64,000 nt of DNA from Pieris napi (GCF_905475465.1 NC_062244.1:694501-758500); one strand, 5' to 3'; positions 22,035-33,745 are shown, counted from the stretch's first letter. Program-made: numbers and translations. Notes: generated from the sequence alone by a model not told the origin.

Positions 22035-22208
22035 TAACAAGAACAGTGTCTTCCTGAGAGACCGTAAGTACTGTTATTGGACACTCTCTTAAGTTAAACA
22101 TCCTTTTTAGTAAATTAAGTAGTTCCGTTTAAATTAGGTTAGACTGAAATTACTTAACTAAGTTAGGCTAGATCGTAATTTTCCATGATGTCTTAGTAAA
22201 GACCCATA
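22035..22208 (+). repeat. unnamed dispersed repeat, copy 1
   Basis: CAAGAACAGTGTCTTCC, GACCGTAAGTACTGTTATTG, then ATTAGGTTAGACTGAAATTA and TTAGGCTAGATCGTAATTTT. The same modules occur in the same order on the minus strand at about 37935-38096. Not part of any element I recognise. Confidence 0.65.
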
Positions 22209-22411
22209 TATTTAAGAAAAATATCGTTATTGTGAATTCAGCACATAGTCTATTATTGAAGTAGCATCTGATTTGTTTGCCTGAGATTAAATATGGTGGA
22301 GATTACATTCTGCGAAATCCGTCTGAGAATCCGAATCGGAATTTTTTGTATTATGGTATAATTTAACATACAATTTGCGGGATCGCTATAATATGTGATA
22401 TAATCTCCTTA

Positions 22412-22953
22412 TCTATATATATAAAAGAAAGTCGTGTTTGTTACAACACTTATAACTCGAGAACGGCTGGACCGATTGCCATGGTTTTTGATTTGTTGGA
22501 TTTGTTTCCGTCCCGAATAGCAGAATAAGCAATAAAATATCGGATAAGTTATCGAATAACAATTAATTAATTAATTAATTTTACGAATGCAAAAACCATA
22601 TGGTGCCATCTGTTGACAAAATTACGCATCATTTTACGTCGAATTCGTGTCAGTTCAAGAAATTCCGATCTTGAGGTGAATGATGAGATGCATAACCATG
22701 CTTTGATCCTGATCAAAAGATGTTGGATATCAGAAAGTGCTTAACATGCAGTATCGCCATATTGACGCTAGAGAGAAGATGCCTAATGTGTAAAACTGCC
22801 ATTCTTCTTTCGCAATGGCAAGCAATAAAACATTTCTGTATTTGCAAAAGAGTTGTATTAATGTAATACTTAACATTAATGAAATCCTAAAACAAGTTAA
22901 ATTAACGATATTATAAGGTTGTAGGGCGGAACGAAGTTAGCCAGGTCAGCTAG
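22412..22953 (+). mobile_element. non-autonomous Helitron, group II
   Basis: Starts TCTATATATATAAAAGAAAG after A and ends AGCCAGGTCAGCTAG before T. The head carries GAACGGCTGGACCGATTGCC and the 3' side GGCGGAACGAAGTTAG, both typical of lepidopteran non-autonomous Helitrons. No coding capacity. Confidence 0.9.
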
Positions 22954-23048
22954 TTATTCATAAATAACAGTCTATCAGTTAATACTAGATTTTAAGTTAC
23001 GCTAATTAAATGACAATATTGTTTTTTATATTTTCTTCGGGTTTCAAA

Positions 23049-23268
23049 TCTTTATATATATAATTATTCTGTGAGTGTGTATGTCACTGAACTTCTCTCA
23101 AACGACTGGACCGATTTTGATGAAATTTTTGTGTGTGTTCAAGGGGATCTGGGAATGGTTTAGATTCACAAATCAGCCCGCCAGATGTCACTGTAGTCGG
23201 TACTTTCATACTTTGCTTTACTAATTGCTTGAAATATCATGCAGGACAACGTCTGTCGGGTCCACTAG
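23049..23268 (+). mobile_element. non-autonomous Helitron, group III (short)
   Basis: Starts TCTTTATATATATAATTATT after A, has ACGACTGGACCGATTTTGAT, and ends TGTCGGGTCCACTAG before T. At 220 bases it is the shortest full-length copy here. Confidence 0.85.
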
Positions 23269-23771
23269 TATTATATATAATCAAAGTTTTTTAAATTTCT
23301 TTCTTTCTTGAGACTGACAAGTAATTTTCTTGTATATCATTATTTCCAATTTTTTTAACCATAATACATTGTCGAATAAAACTGTTAAATTCATTCGAGT
23401 ATAACTTTGAGAATAATGGACGAAGTACGTGTTTATCTTTGAAAAATCCTCAGAATTATCTGTTATTGACAGATTAAGCAATTTTTAAAAAATACCAGTT
23501 TATTTTCACGACGTTTCCGACGAGGATCTCGTAAACCTGTCACGTGCTGGCGATTACTCAGCGAATCGCGCAAATAATAACTGTTGAGGTCGGTATAAAA
23601 CAAACTTTGACAATGCATTGCGCTCCTGCGGTATCTTGTTGTGGTTGAAAAACGCATTTCGGTTATTTAAAAAACCTTTCTTTTGCGTGCGCATCTAAGT
23701 ACTATCATAAACTTAATGACTTTTAAATTAATAATATATTATAAGACTTATTGATATAAGACAACAACCTT
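23269..23771. other. unassigned sequence between Helitron and LINE
   Basis: Short minus-strand frames (23281-23657) have no recognisable domain. The LINE ORF below may extend a little upstream in decayed form. Confidence 0.4.
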
Positions 23772-24338
23772 ATGTTATTTAGAATTGTAAGTTTACGGAA
23801 TAAGTTTAAGGAATTAAATATTATGACACTATCTGGTCAATATATTCTTGAAGCCTTGTTGTATGTCCAAAAAAATATAAACGATTTTAAAACAAATGGT
23901 GACTTTCACCAGTATAATACGCGAAATAGAACTAATTTGAGTGTACGACCAATCAGGCTCCAAAAGATAAACCACTCCTTATATGGAAATTGTATTCGTT
24001 TTTACAACAAACTCCCAAGTGAAATTAGAGTATTATCACTAAATAAATTCAAAGCCCTCGTTAAACGAAAAGTAATCAACAAAGCTTTTTATAAATTTGA
24101 GGACTACTTAAATGATCCTAATCCTTGGGATTGAATTGCTCCAGTTCAAACAATTTGTATGACAATACCTGGCGATTAAAAAGAGTGGCGGAAAGTTTCT
24201 TGCCAGTTCTTCTTACCCGCTCTACGCCCTTGACTTGCGAACTGGTAGTAAATGTAAATTTACGATTAATTTAACTTGACGATTCAAAAGTGTACTTGGT
24301 TACCCACTTGAATAAAGATATTTTGAGTTTGAGTTCAA
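23772..24338 (+). pseudogene. LINE family B ORF2 C-terminus (about 120 codons) and 3'UTR
   Basis: The open frame to 24134 reads SLRNKFKELNIMTLSGQYI, YNTRNRTNLSVRP, FYNKLPSEIRVLSLNKFK and ends KFEDYLNDPNPWD. This is the post-RT C-terminal region of a CR1/L2/Jockey-like non-LTR element (compare 59886-60490). The 3'UTR includes AAAAAGAGTGGCGGAAAG, a CTCTACGCCCTTGACTTGCG block and the short tail TTTTGAGTTTGAGTT. The RT domain is absent, so it is 5'-truncated and non-functional. Confidence 0.88.
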
Positions 24339-26258
24339 ATAAACAATTGCGTTGCTCTGAAAACAAAGAAACGACATTGAAAGTCGACATTTAAATAATC
24401 AGTTCCTTTGGATTGAATAGAACATAGCCACTGTTTTACCTACGGATGGGTACAACATAAAGAAACATACTAGTTTCTTTACAAATATATTTATTTAGTA
24501 AAGCTTAAATTCGCCATAAATTGGAGCTTAAAATGGTCTTTCGAGTTCTTCATCTTTTGTAAGTTCTCCCTGGTTTTCTTTTCCCTTCCTTAAATCAGTT
24601 GTTAACTAATCGGGCATCACATTTCATAGCTGAGTTGCACTGTTGTAGTATAAATAAATAGTATTCCAGTGGCGCTACAACTTTATATGGATTCGTCTTA
24701 GAAAAGATAGCTTCTGTATCTGGTACATGTCTATTTATTTATGAATTTCCTTACATAATTATTAATATTTACTTTTATTAATAATACAATTAATATAAAA
24801 TGTACTTACCTACATCTTTTAACTAATAATAAAACAAGCATTTCCTGTGTTTTCAGCCAAAATACAAACAAATAAGTTTACCTCCATAGAAACTTTATTA
24901 GGTACATGTATTGCTCGCCTCGCGCACTTGGTGTGTGCGCGCGGTAGATCCAACAGTCGACTTCCGCCCCAGATTGTTACTTGGAACCCGAAGACTATGT
25001 CGTCAATTTCTGGGTCTAAGACGTAAGATGTTATGGTTGGTTGTACAAATGGAAAAAAATCCATTGTTTACCCCGATTCGTTCGCACCTCTACGGATCTG
25101 AGAGTCGCCATGCTCAGATGTAAATATAAGATGAGAAATAATTTAACAGAAGACGAGAGTTTAATGCATAATCGATAGATAAAGTTTACATGATGAAAAT
25201 CCCGTTTATTACATTACGAAACCACAACATAACAAATTTTGTTTAATAGACTGATTTTATATAGATATTGACGAAAAACTAATTTTAAATCATAAATAAA
25301 AAAAGTATCGTAAATAATCAGTTTTTAGGTTTTTTTCTTTGTTTATTTTTTAAATAAGTATCGCTATACAGTGAGGTGCTTAAAGATACACTGCCACAGG
25401 GACCAAACTTTTTAAATTTTCTTTTTATTTTATTGATTTTTAATTATAAGGTTAAAAAATAAAAATATAATAAGGTTAAATACTGGAATGTACATGTAAA
25501 AGTAATTGATTATTATCTTAAGGTATTAATAAACATCTGATTTAAAAAAAGCTTCTAATAGACCTTTAATAAAAAACACGCTTAATAACGACCAATGTCA
25601 GTCAAAAAATAATTTAAGGTTTGGAAAAATATTTTACGTAAGCTGCTATGATCTCAAATCCAGGTAAACCGTCCACCCTAACTTGAGCTTCCTGGTCACA
25701 TTATTACGCGTATTTCCTCGACAATTTATATAAATGTTCAAGAGGGGCAGGTCAAGATGTCTGGACGAATAAATAATAAAGCGCGACCCGTGTATAATTG
25801 TCCCGTTTGACGTAACATATTGCTATTTCTGTATCAAGAAACTGTGGCCATTTAAGTATTCAGTTTTTATTGTATTTATTCCATTTATTACGCCATTCCA
25901 TTATTTACGCCTTCCCTCATACTGTTTTTTCCTGTTGGTAAGGTTTGGAATGAGCCCTTATATGACTTATTGCTGTGTAATCTACGGGGTCTATCTATTT
26001 TTGATTGATGTCAAGTATGGAAACGTTTCGAAACGAACAAAAACCAAATTAAAACTATTAGCTAATATTTGTTTCTTTGGGTATTTCTAACTTGAGCGCA
26101 AAGGACTGATCATCTACTTCTGGACCAAACTATTTGTCGGGCGTTTGTAAAAGTTAGCTTCTATTGTTGGTTATTGGTCTTGATGTATATCTACTAGAGT
26201 CACACAGTATTTTATAATTTATGGATGGCGTCTAGTGGAATTAACATCTTTTCTGTTG
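24339..26258. other. mostly unassigned; SINE scrap at 24666-24735
   Basis: CAGTGGCGCTACAACTTTAT at 24667 is the minus-strand 3' end of the SINE family, quickly lost. A GC-richer patch at 24910-25060 has two short overlapping frames without a recognisable domain. Elsewhere AT-rich with no supported gene. Confidence 0.5.
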
Positions 26259-26313
26259 ACGTTCATAAGTGTACTTGGTTCCCTATAGGAAAAAAGTTAT
26301 TTTGAGTTTTTGT
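26259..26313 (+). mobile_element. LINE family B tail fragment
   Basis: GACGTTCATAAGTGTACTTGG followed by a degenerate TATTTTGAGTTTT end matches the last 55 bases of the family B 3'UTR. Confidence 0.65.
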
Positions 26314-26489
26314 CATTGAGAATTTGTGTCCTAGAAAAAGCTATCAATGGAAACTACTTGGTGACAACTTCGTGGAATAACTTCTATAGTAGATAAAGTG
26401 TGATACTGGTATCGTTATGCATAAACATTATATTTTTTTAAGAATAATGTTTCTGTTTAAAGTAAGTTATAGAATTGTTTTTAGGTTCG

Positions 26490-26812
26490 TAATATATATG
26501 AGCAGTGTTGGCCTAGTGGCTTCAGCGTGCGACTCGCATCCCTGAGGTCGTAGGTTCGATCCCCAGCTGTGCATCAATGGAATTTCTATGTGCGCATCTA
26601 ACATACGTTCGAACGGTGAAGGAAAACATCGTGAGGAAACCGACATGTCTTACACCCAAAAAGTTGACGGCGTGTGTCAGGCACAGGAGGCTGACCACCT
26701 ACTTGCCTATTAGATTGAAAAATAATAATGAAACCGATTCAGAAATCTGAGGCCCAGACTTAAAAGAGGTTGTAGCGCCACAGATTTTTTTAAATTTTAT
26801 TATTAATATATA
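26490..26812 (+). mobile_element. tRNA-derived SINE copy 4 with target duplication
   Basis: Full-length head GAGCAGTGTTGGCCTAGTGG, GGTTCGATCC, CTATGTGCGCATCTAACA, TCGTGAGGAAACCGAC and tail GTAGCGCCAC. TAATATATA at 26490-26498 and 26804-26812 brackets it, although this is low-complexity sequence. Confidence 0.9.
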
Positions 26813-27317
26813 CAAGAGATTTGATAAATGGATGTAATATATTCATATTTACCTCGTTCGCTGCATTAATCAACCTGAACACACTTAAACTACTGTTGAA
26901 CCCAAATCCTTTATAACCTAAGTTTAATTACCTATTATATACCCCAAATACACTTATATGCCAAATTAGACTCTATATCTTAAATATAGGGTGCTAATTC
27001 GAAAAGCAAGACACAACCTTCATTCGTTGATTGATGAGAGGTGTGACTAAGTGATTTTCACTAATATCTTGTTCAAACAAAGTTAGTTTATTGATATTTT
27101 GCGTTATTGAAGTTTGGTGTTTGTGTGAAGTTTGGAACTTTGAATGTTCATGGATTACCTGTCATAAAATTAAAATTGAGGACACCTTTATTCAAGACTT
27201 TAAGTGAATTTTGAATTTATTCTTACCCAATCATTATTTTAATATTATTTTATTATTTTAAGTATTTAAGCACCAGCTTTTATCGTCGAACGTAGAAAGT
27301 GGGTAATTCCATCTGTT

Positions 27318-27548
27318 TCAGAGCGCTTTTTAAGGCTTGGTTGGCCGTACACAAGTATTTTGTGGCTCCAGCAGCCAGTAGAAGTATTTCAGTACCAATT
27401 CAATTTAGAAGCCTTCCAGAAAATCCAGCGAAACAGGAAAATAAATCCGGAAGCCTACATTACTAACGTTGCAGGAGTCTCAGAGAGGTGGTTAACACTT
27501 TATGATAAATGTCCTGTCAGCTCGTTTGCCCCGGTCCTATTAAAAAAA
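27318..27548 (+). pseudogene. LINE family A tail, heavily decayed
   Basis: Residues QQPVEVFQYQFNLEAFQK at 27366 match the QLPTEVFPNQFDLGSFKK block. GCTCGTTTGCCCCGGTCCTA and an A-rich end close it. Intervening bases are rearranged. Confidence 0.65.
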
Positions 27549-27754
27549 CAGACTACCAAGAGACAATTGGACAACCTTGTTTTGAAATTTCTGTCAGCTT
27601 ATGCTCTCTTTCTCACTCCAGTATAGAACAAAATAGGCAGAGTAGATAGAGAATTATATAAGCCCATACAATACTGGCCTTATATTCTGTAATGGCCCTT
27701 ACAAGCATCTTGTAACACGGAATGCTTGACCATTAAATATTTGATGAGTACCAC

Positions 27755-27870
27755 TAAGTTAATTGCCAGTTCTTCTCGGCTTACGCACTTGACTTGGCAG
27801 TTAATTCAAATATAGAAACATCTGAAACTTTTTGATTTTCATTCAGTTCATAAGATAATATTTTTTAGCC
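27755..27870 (+). mobile_element. LINE family B 3'UTR fragment
   Basis: TTGCCAGTTCTTCTCGGCTT and ACGCACTTGACTTGGCAGTT match the middle of the family B 3'UTR; the end is degenerate. Confidence 0.6.
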
Positions 27871-28110
27871 AAGAATCCTGCTATTTCTGATAATGTGTTT
27901 ACTGTTTAATCCTCACAAATTGTATTTTAACGATGTATCTGCTTCACTGAGTCCGCGGGCATCTATGATTATATTCATAAGCGAATGGTGTGCCGGTCTT
28001 TAACAAAAACCTATTATTTTGCGCTTTACCTAATAGCGTATTCATTCAAAATTGTCACATATATACAATTATCCACTATAATACGAAAAATTAATGTACA
28101 AAAAATATAA

Positions 28111-28126
28111 AATACAAAAATTTAGT
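28111..28126 (-). terminator. Pol III oligo-T terminator of tRNA-Arg
   Basis: Minus strand immediately after the discriminator reads ACTAAATTTTTG, giving the run of T that ends Pol III transcripts. Confidence 0.75.
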
Positions 28127-28199
28127 CGACCGTGACAGGACTCGAACCTGCAATCTTCGGATCCGAAGTCCGACGCCTTATCCATTAGGCCACACGGTC
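28127..28199 (-). tRNA. tRNA-Arg (anticodon UCG)
   Basis: On the minus strand a 73-nt cloverleaf folds without mispairs beyond one G-U: acceptor GACCGTG/CACGGTC, D arm GCCT..AGGC, anticodon stem TCGGA/TCCGA with loop CTTCGGA giving UCG, and T arm GCAGG/CCTGT with TTCGAGT. It decodes CGA arginine codons. The internal A box (TGGCCTAATGG) and B box (GGTTCGAGTCC) are intact, and TTTTT lies about 7 bases downstream on the minus strand as a Pol III terminator. No intron, no encoded CCA. All structural positions are kept, so it looks functional, unlike the SINE heads nearby. Confidence 0.96.
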
Positions 28200-28388
28200 T
28201 ACATGAGACTTCTGAAATTACCGGTATAGATTCCATCTTGAGTTAACTTGGATTATAAAGTCTATATATATCGCAAAGCTTCAATAAACTCTGCAGTAAA
28301 CATAGGCTGAACTGGTAAAACGATGTAGCACCAACCACTCGTAACTACCGGAAAATATAAGTTAAAATCCCTTTTCCTAAAACTCATA

Positions 28389-28559
28389 CTAAAGGCCGAT
28401 TTACATTAACTTAGTGTTTAGGAGAGTGCTTTAGGATAGTACTTTAGTTGAAACATGTAAACGCTACTTGCTTTAGTAAACGCTACGCTAAAGAAGTTGC
28501 CTTTCAAGTTGTACTAAAGCACTCTCCTAAACACTAAGATAATGTAAATCGGCCTTTAG
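28389..28559. mobile_element. short MITE with about 47-bp terminal inverted repeats
   Basis: CTAAAGGCCGATTTACATTA at the left and its inverse ending GGCCTTTAG at the right continue inward through TTAGTGTTTAGGAGAGTGCT, matching for about 47 bases. TA lies at each edge. Length 171 and no coding capacity; it could be Tc1/mariner-derived (TA) or use a TAA/TTA target. Confidence 0.85.
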
Positions 28560-28906
28560 GTCAGATATAATAATTTAATATCGATAAAATTAGGTTACGA
28601 AACATCTCTCGTACTTGGAACTCCTATCCTAAGCAAACAAAACTCTATTGAATCAAACGGTTCCAATATAGATTTCAATATTATCTGTATATTGGGACGA
28701 CACGTGTCAGCTTCATGTTATGTATATAATAAAGCCTTTATTGGCTATGAAGTATATAGGATGGATAATAGAATTTAAAGAAGTAAATAAGATATGCTGA
28801 GCTATGCTAAGTGCTGTTAAAATAGCAAGCAAAATGGCAATTATAACAGAAATTTTATATATATACAGTATACTTTGAAAGCCTTATAAGGTAGTGTGAT
28901 CTGTAA
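28560..28906. other. unassigned sequence
   Basis: AT-rich; no gene or repeat supported. Confidence 0.4.
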
Positions 28907-29035
28907 CTTCTGGGCAGGTGGGTAAATAGTTTGATCACAATGCAGGAGCTGTTTTTTGTATACAGCGTGGTACTTTATGCTGGGCCCACCACACCCGTGT
29001 TGGATCTTTTGGCAGATAGGCATGTATATGTTTTA
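28907..29035. repeat. direct repeat pair, copy 1
   Basis: ACTTCTGGGCAGGTGGGTAA, TAGTTTGATCAC and TTGGCAGATAGGCAT recur in order at 29700-29787 with a shorter interior. Family unknown. Confidence 0.55.
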
Positions 29036-29699
29036 AATAACTTTGGGTGCAAGTGAATACATATATATAAAAATAATTATTTAACCCTTTTAGGTAAAAT
29101 ATACCACCACAGGTAGGATACATAATTCGAATGGGCGTGGCTATTTGATCGTAGATTACTGTTTTATTAGCAAAGTTTACATCTTTATATAGGACACTAA
29201 GCCTTTTATCGGATTATCTTTTATTGGAGTAGTTCACTCTTATATGTATTATTAGCTACTCAGAAGTTTTAACTGTATGTGTTGTAACATAATTTTGTTG
29301 TTTAGTTATCATTAAGCAAAGATAACTAAGTGCTGTATTTAGGCGAGGGCAATCGGGGTTACAGGGGCCTCCACAAAAGAGAGACAATAGAGATTTCGTA
29401 AAAAAATGTTTTAATGCCGACTAGTGAAAACTTTTCTTTTGATATATTTTTATATACTTGTTTAATACTAAAGAATCTACTTGGTTTCACAATAAATTAT
29501 TATTATTACCAACTTGTTTTAATGATCATTTCACACAAAGATCGTCTATACTTTTAATTAAGAATAAGTTTTCAATATCAATACGAGCATATGATGCATA
29601 CAAAGAGATACAAATTATTAATTTATTAAGTTTGTAAGGACATTGAACGTGTACGACGAGTGATATATATTATGTTCAATTCATTTATTCTGAATAAAT

Positions 29700-29787
29700 T
29701 ACTTCTGGGAAGGTGAGTACATAGTTTGATCACCGTGGAGTAGCTACTAGCTGATTTTGTGCCCTTGGCAGATAGATATATGTAACT
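29700..29787. repeat. direct repeat pair, copy 2
   Basis: Shorter copy of 28907-29035: ACTTCTGGGAAGGTGAGTAC, TAGTTTGATCAC, GCTGATTTTGTG and TTGGCAGATAG. Confidence 0.55.
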
Positions 29788-30836
29788 TCTTTTCACCTCA
29801 TACTATAAAAATATAATGATGTTTCTTTACTTACTTTAAATTGATCTATCAAATTGAATCGAATTGGTCTATCAAATATATACAAATAACGTCTAAATTA
29901 TAACTTAGTCGAGAAATGAATCCAGTACAGTAGAGAGAGTAGAGGCAGTATGAGTTTTGTTTTGATAATTTGTATGAGAAATTCGCGAACAGCTCTGAAT
30001 GAAGATGCAGATTTCAAATCATCATAACTCGACTCAAGTAAGATCAAAACTTGAAAGCTCGATCCAAGTCGTTAAGCTGTTAAGTTTAATTAACATGCTG
30101 CACAGTATTCAACTTTGAGAATTTAGTAATCAAAGACCAACAGAAATTTACTTTGTTGTTCGATATTCTAGTTAATATCTTCGTCGTTATATGATAAGCA
30201 TGCTAGATTCTGCCTTCAAAACCAGGAAGGATTATTTTTTGACTAGTGTTTGTAGTGTAGTGTTTTAATGACACATGTTCCTTTGCGGTTTTACAATAAA
30301 AATATATCTTTATTAATTTACGCAATTGATATTTACGCAATATATATTAAGTAATATAATGATTAGAGAAAACTGGCTGAAAAAGCACCTGTCAGAGACA
30401 GGTATATATCTGGCAAAACAAAACATATATAAAACAGTTTAATCTGGGGTCTAGAGCCCTTGGGCCTTGGATGTCTATAGATAATTAGGACAGTCACAAT
30501 TTTTTTAAGAAGCTTGATAAATGACTTTTTTCTATATTAACTAGAACCACGTTAATCACTTTTCCGAGTTCAGAGTTTTTCCAGAGAAAGTTTTTCCGAT
30601 GCGGGCGGTATGGACAGCAGCGTTGAATTTACAAAAATATCTTTTTACATTTTGATACAACTTTTCTCATACTTTCTTAAAGTTTATTTATCACACATAA
30701 TTCACATTGTATATTACTACTATTTCCTCCCTTAGTAATACAAGGGCCGAACTCAATTTTTTGGGAGAGTGAGATTTATAATGATTAATAAAGGAAGAAA
30801 AAAGACAATATTAAGTCCAGTAAACGTATTTGCGAT
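29788..30836. other. unassigned sequence
   Basis: No supported gene or repeat boundary. Confidence 0.45.
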
Positions 30837-31128
30837 GAGTAGTGTTGGCTTAGCGAGTCTCATCCCTGAGGTCGATCCTCGGCTGTGCACCAATGGACTT
30901 TCTTTCTATGTGCGCATTTAACATTCGCTTGAACGGTGAAGAAAAACATCGTTAGGAAACCTTGCCTTGCCTTACACCCAAATAGTCGACGGCGTGCGGC
31001 AGGCATAGGAGGCTGTTCACCTAATTGACTATTAGATTAACAAATGACCATGAAACAGTTTCAGAAATCTGAAGCGCAGACCTAAAAAGGTTATAACTAT
31101 AGTGATTTAAAATATATATATATATATG
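30837..31128 (+). mobile_element. tRNA-derived SINE copy 5 with AT microsatellite
   Basis: Head GAGTAGTGTTGGCTTAGCGA has lost part of the tRNA-like region (the GGCTTCAGCG block and the base pairs of the B-box are altered). The body GTGCGCATTTAACATTCGCT and tail are kept. An (AT)n run at 31108-31128 follows. Confidence 0.85.
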
Positions 31129-32304
31129 CGCCTCTCTCACATCCCAGCCCCGATCGTACTCTTACAACCGTTAAAAAAACACAGATGAGTTTTATAACAA
31201 CCGTTTCGAATTCTAAAGTAAAATACGTATTTGATTCGATAAATTATACAAAATGTAGTTAATATGTATGTCTTTTATGTAATAGATTCCTTAAGGCCAA
31301 AAACTGCGTTACAAGTAATGACTTTTACTATAAAATTGTTGTCATGTTTTTTTGTACTATATGGGACATACATAAATTATTTTCGAATAACACCTTTGTA
31401 TTACTGATGATGCGTATTGAAAGTAAAGCGTAGTTGTAATTTTATGGGTGAGATTCTAAGTCGAGACTTAGGTTGAGTTGTGAGACTAGTAGTAGTTAAG
31501 TCTTGTCGCGGCTAAGCCAAGTTTGCATAATCGTATTTAGAAACATTGTTCTTGTCAAACTTCGCAGTCTGGTTTCTATAATTGTGTGTGATTACAGCGT
31601 ATGTAATAAGTTTTAAAGTCATATAAAAACTTAATAAATCCTTCCCTATAAATATGATCGAAATTTTTTATCACGAAAATTATTTTTTTATTTAATTTTA
31701 TTAATATATTTAGCGTAGTAAATTTGAGGGATGTAAAACCATAACGTTTTAAGTGCCAGAAAATAAAATTTTCAGGACATACAAAAAACATCTATAATGG
31801 AAAAAGAAAGAGCACGGAAATAAAAAAGAATGTATAATCAAATTATCATTTATTATTAATAATTTAACACAACTTTTGTGCTATGTCTAAACAAGGATTA
31901 AGTGGCATTATTTATGCAAGGCATATCGTTGTAAGTGTTATATTACTTGGTTTTTATAAAACAATTTGCTATCTCCGGCTAAATACGGCAACATGGCACC
32001 TTCGACGTCTTTCTTTTTCTCGACAGATAAAGATACAGGTCTCATTTAAAGAATCAGTCATTATTATTATCTGTATTTTTGATAACAAATTAATTTTTTA
32101 ATTGATAATTGTCTGTTTTGTGGCGCCAGATTCACTCTAGTCTAGTTCATCCGATTTCCATCAGTTGGTGTAAACCTACAACTACCCTTACATACGGAAT
32201 AGTTCTTTACTATTTATATATAAAACTTCGAAACAGCGAAGTAAAGAAAAAAAATCTTCTATGTAACTACATAGATACATTTTTCATATTTTTAATATTC
32301 TTTT
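31129..32304. other. unassigned sequence
   Basis: Several 60-70 codon frames occur (31576-31791, 31883-32101, 32109-32306) in T-rich DNA. None has a recognisable domain or supporting context. Confidence 0.45.
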
Positions 32305-32632
32305 AGATATTGTATATATAAAAAAAACAGTGGCGCTATAACTTGTTTAGGTCTTGGCTTCAGATTTCTGAATCTGTTTCATGGTAATTTTTTAATCTAA
32401 TAGGCAAGTAGGTGATCAGCTTCCAGTGCCTGACACACGCCGTCGACTTTTTGGGTCTAAGACATGTCAGTTTCCTCACGATGTTTTCCTTCACCGTTCG
32501 AGCAAATGTTAAATGCGCACATAGAAAGAAAGTCCATTGGTGCACAGCCGGGGTTCGAACCTACGACCTCAGGTATGAGAGTCGCACGCTGAAGCCACTA
32601 GGCCAACAATGCTGCTGCCAGATATTGTATAT
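32305..32632 (-). mobile_element. tRNA-derived SINE copy 6 with 13-bp target duplication
   Basis: SINE 32318-32619 on the minus strand, full length. AGATATTGTATAT flanks it at 32305-32317 and 32620-32632. The head half and the adjoining duplication copy were later included in the inverted duplication whose other arm ends at 34255, so this insertion is older than that event. Confidence 0.93.
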
Positions 32633-33296
32633 CCTAATAATAAAAATCGCCTCCTATAAATAAAGCAATCCACGATTATTGGATTTTTGACAATAATCTG
32701 CAGGAAACACTATATCTATTGGTGAAGAGCGTTTAAAAATCACTTCAGTTGTTTTTGATATTATCGCGTACAGATAGATGCGGTGTAGGATTTAATTTTC
32801 TAACGTTTTTATTGGTTTCTAAAGATTTGATTACTGTCCTGGATAACTTAATTTTTTCCTTTTATAAGTAAATTAATTGTCTGGGGTATATGACAGGCTA
32901 TTTGGATAATTGGCCATAAAATGTGAGTGAGAAATTTATTAAATAAACTAGCTGATCCGGCAAACGTCGTTTGGCCATGTATATCATTTATAATAAAAAA
33001 TAGGGGTTGATCGTAGAGGGGTGAAAAATAGGGGTTGTATGTATTTTTTAATGCTGTATCATAAAAAAATAAAAATGTATCTAAAAATTTAAAAAAAATT
33101 AGGGGTGGACTACCCTTAACATTTAGGAGGTGGAAAATAGATGTTGTCCGATTCTCAGACATATCCAATATACACACAAAATTTCATGAGAATCGGTGAA
33201 GCCGTTTCGGAGGAGTTTAACTACAAACACTGCGACACGAGAATTTTATATATTAGATATTTTTATTGACTTTAAAACTGCGAAAGCCAGGTTTTA
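32505..33296. repeat. left arm of inverted duplication, split by a Helitron
   Basis: Inverted match of 33786-34255. Reading inward it holds the SINE head, the target-duplication copy, about 300 bases of AT-rich DNA, then the Helitron at 32948-33257, then TTTTTATTGACTTTAAAACT up to 33296. Removing the Helitron makes the arm collinear with the other. Confidence 0.85.
32948..33257 (-). mobile_element. Helitron group I with a preserved empty site
   Basis: On the minus strand starts TCTAATATATAAAATTCTCG and ends GCCGGATCAGCTAG. The host reads AAATAAA|TATTTTTATT across the insertion, and the uninterrupted form of that sequence is present, inverted, at 33811-33831. That confirms exact boundaries and the A|T target, with no target duplication. 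Confidence 0.95.
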
Positions 33297-33745
33297 GTAT
33301 TTGCTGTTTGGATTATGAAAACAATATGTAACAAAAGATGATATTTATTTAACAGAAAAGATAAATACAGTTTAAAATTAAAACATTTCAACACGTTTCG
33401 TGTGATCCTGCGAAATACACAGAAATGCAACAGTTTACAAATCGACCGATCGCTTGTTTGCACTGTTAATTGGTGAAGTCTCGTTACGAAAGAACTTTTC
33501 AATGCCTAGTGTTGACGTATCGCAGATTGTTTAGATCAGCTTTGGACTAATTCATTTATTATGAAGCTGAAGATTTATTTTTAAAAATTTGGAGATATGC
33601 ATGATCTTGTTTTAAGTTTATTTCTTACAAAAATAAAAACTGCTCTTTTTATGTACAAAAAATCTATCAATGCACTTGCAGTGCATAGATAGATGGCGGC
33701 GTAATTGCGCACCGTAAAAATTTACTCACATCATTATTCCCTAAA
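33297..33745. other. spacer of the inverted duplication
   Basis: Single-copy AT-rich sequence between the arms; no gene seen. Confidence 0.5.
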
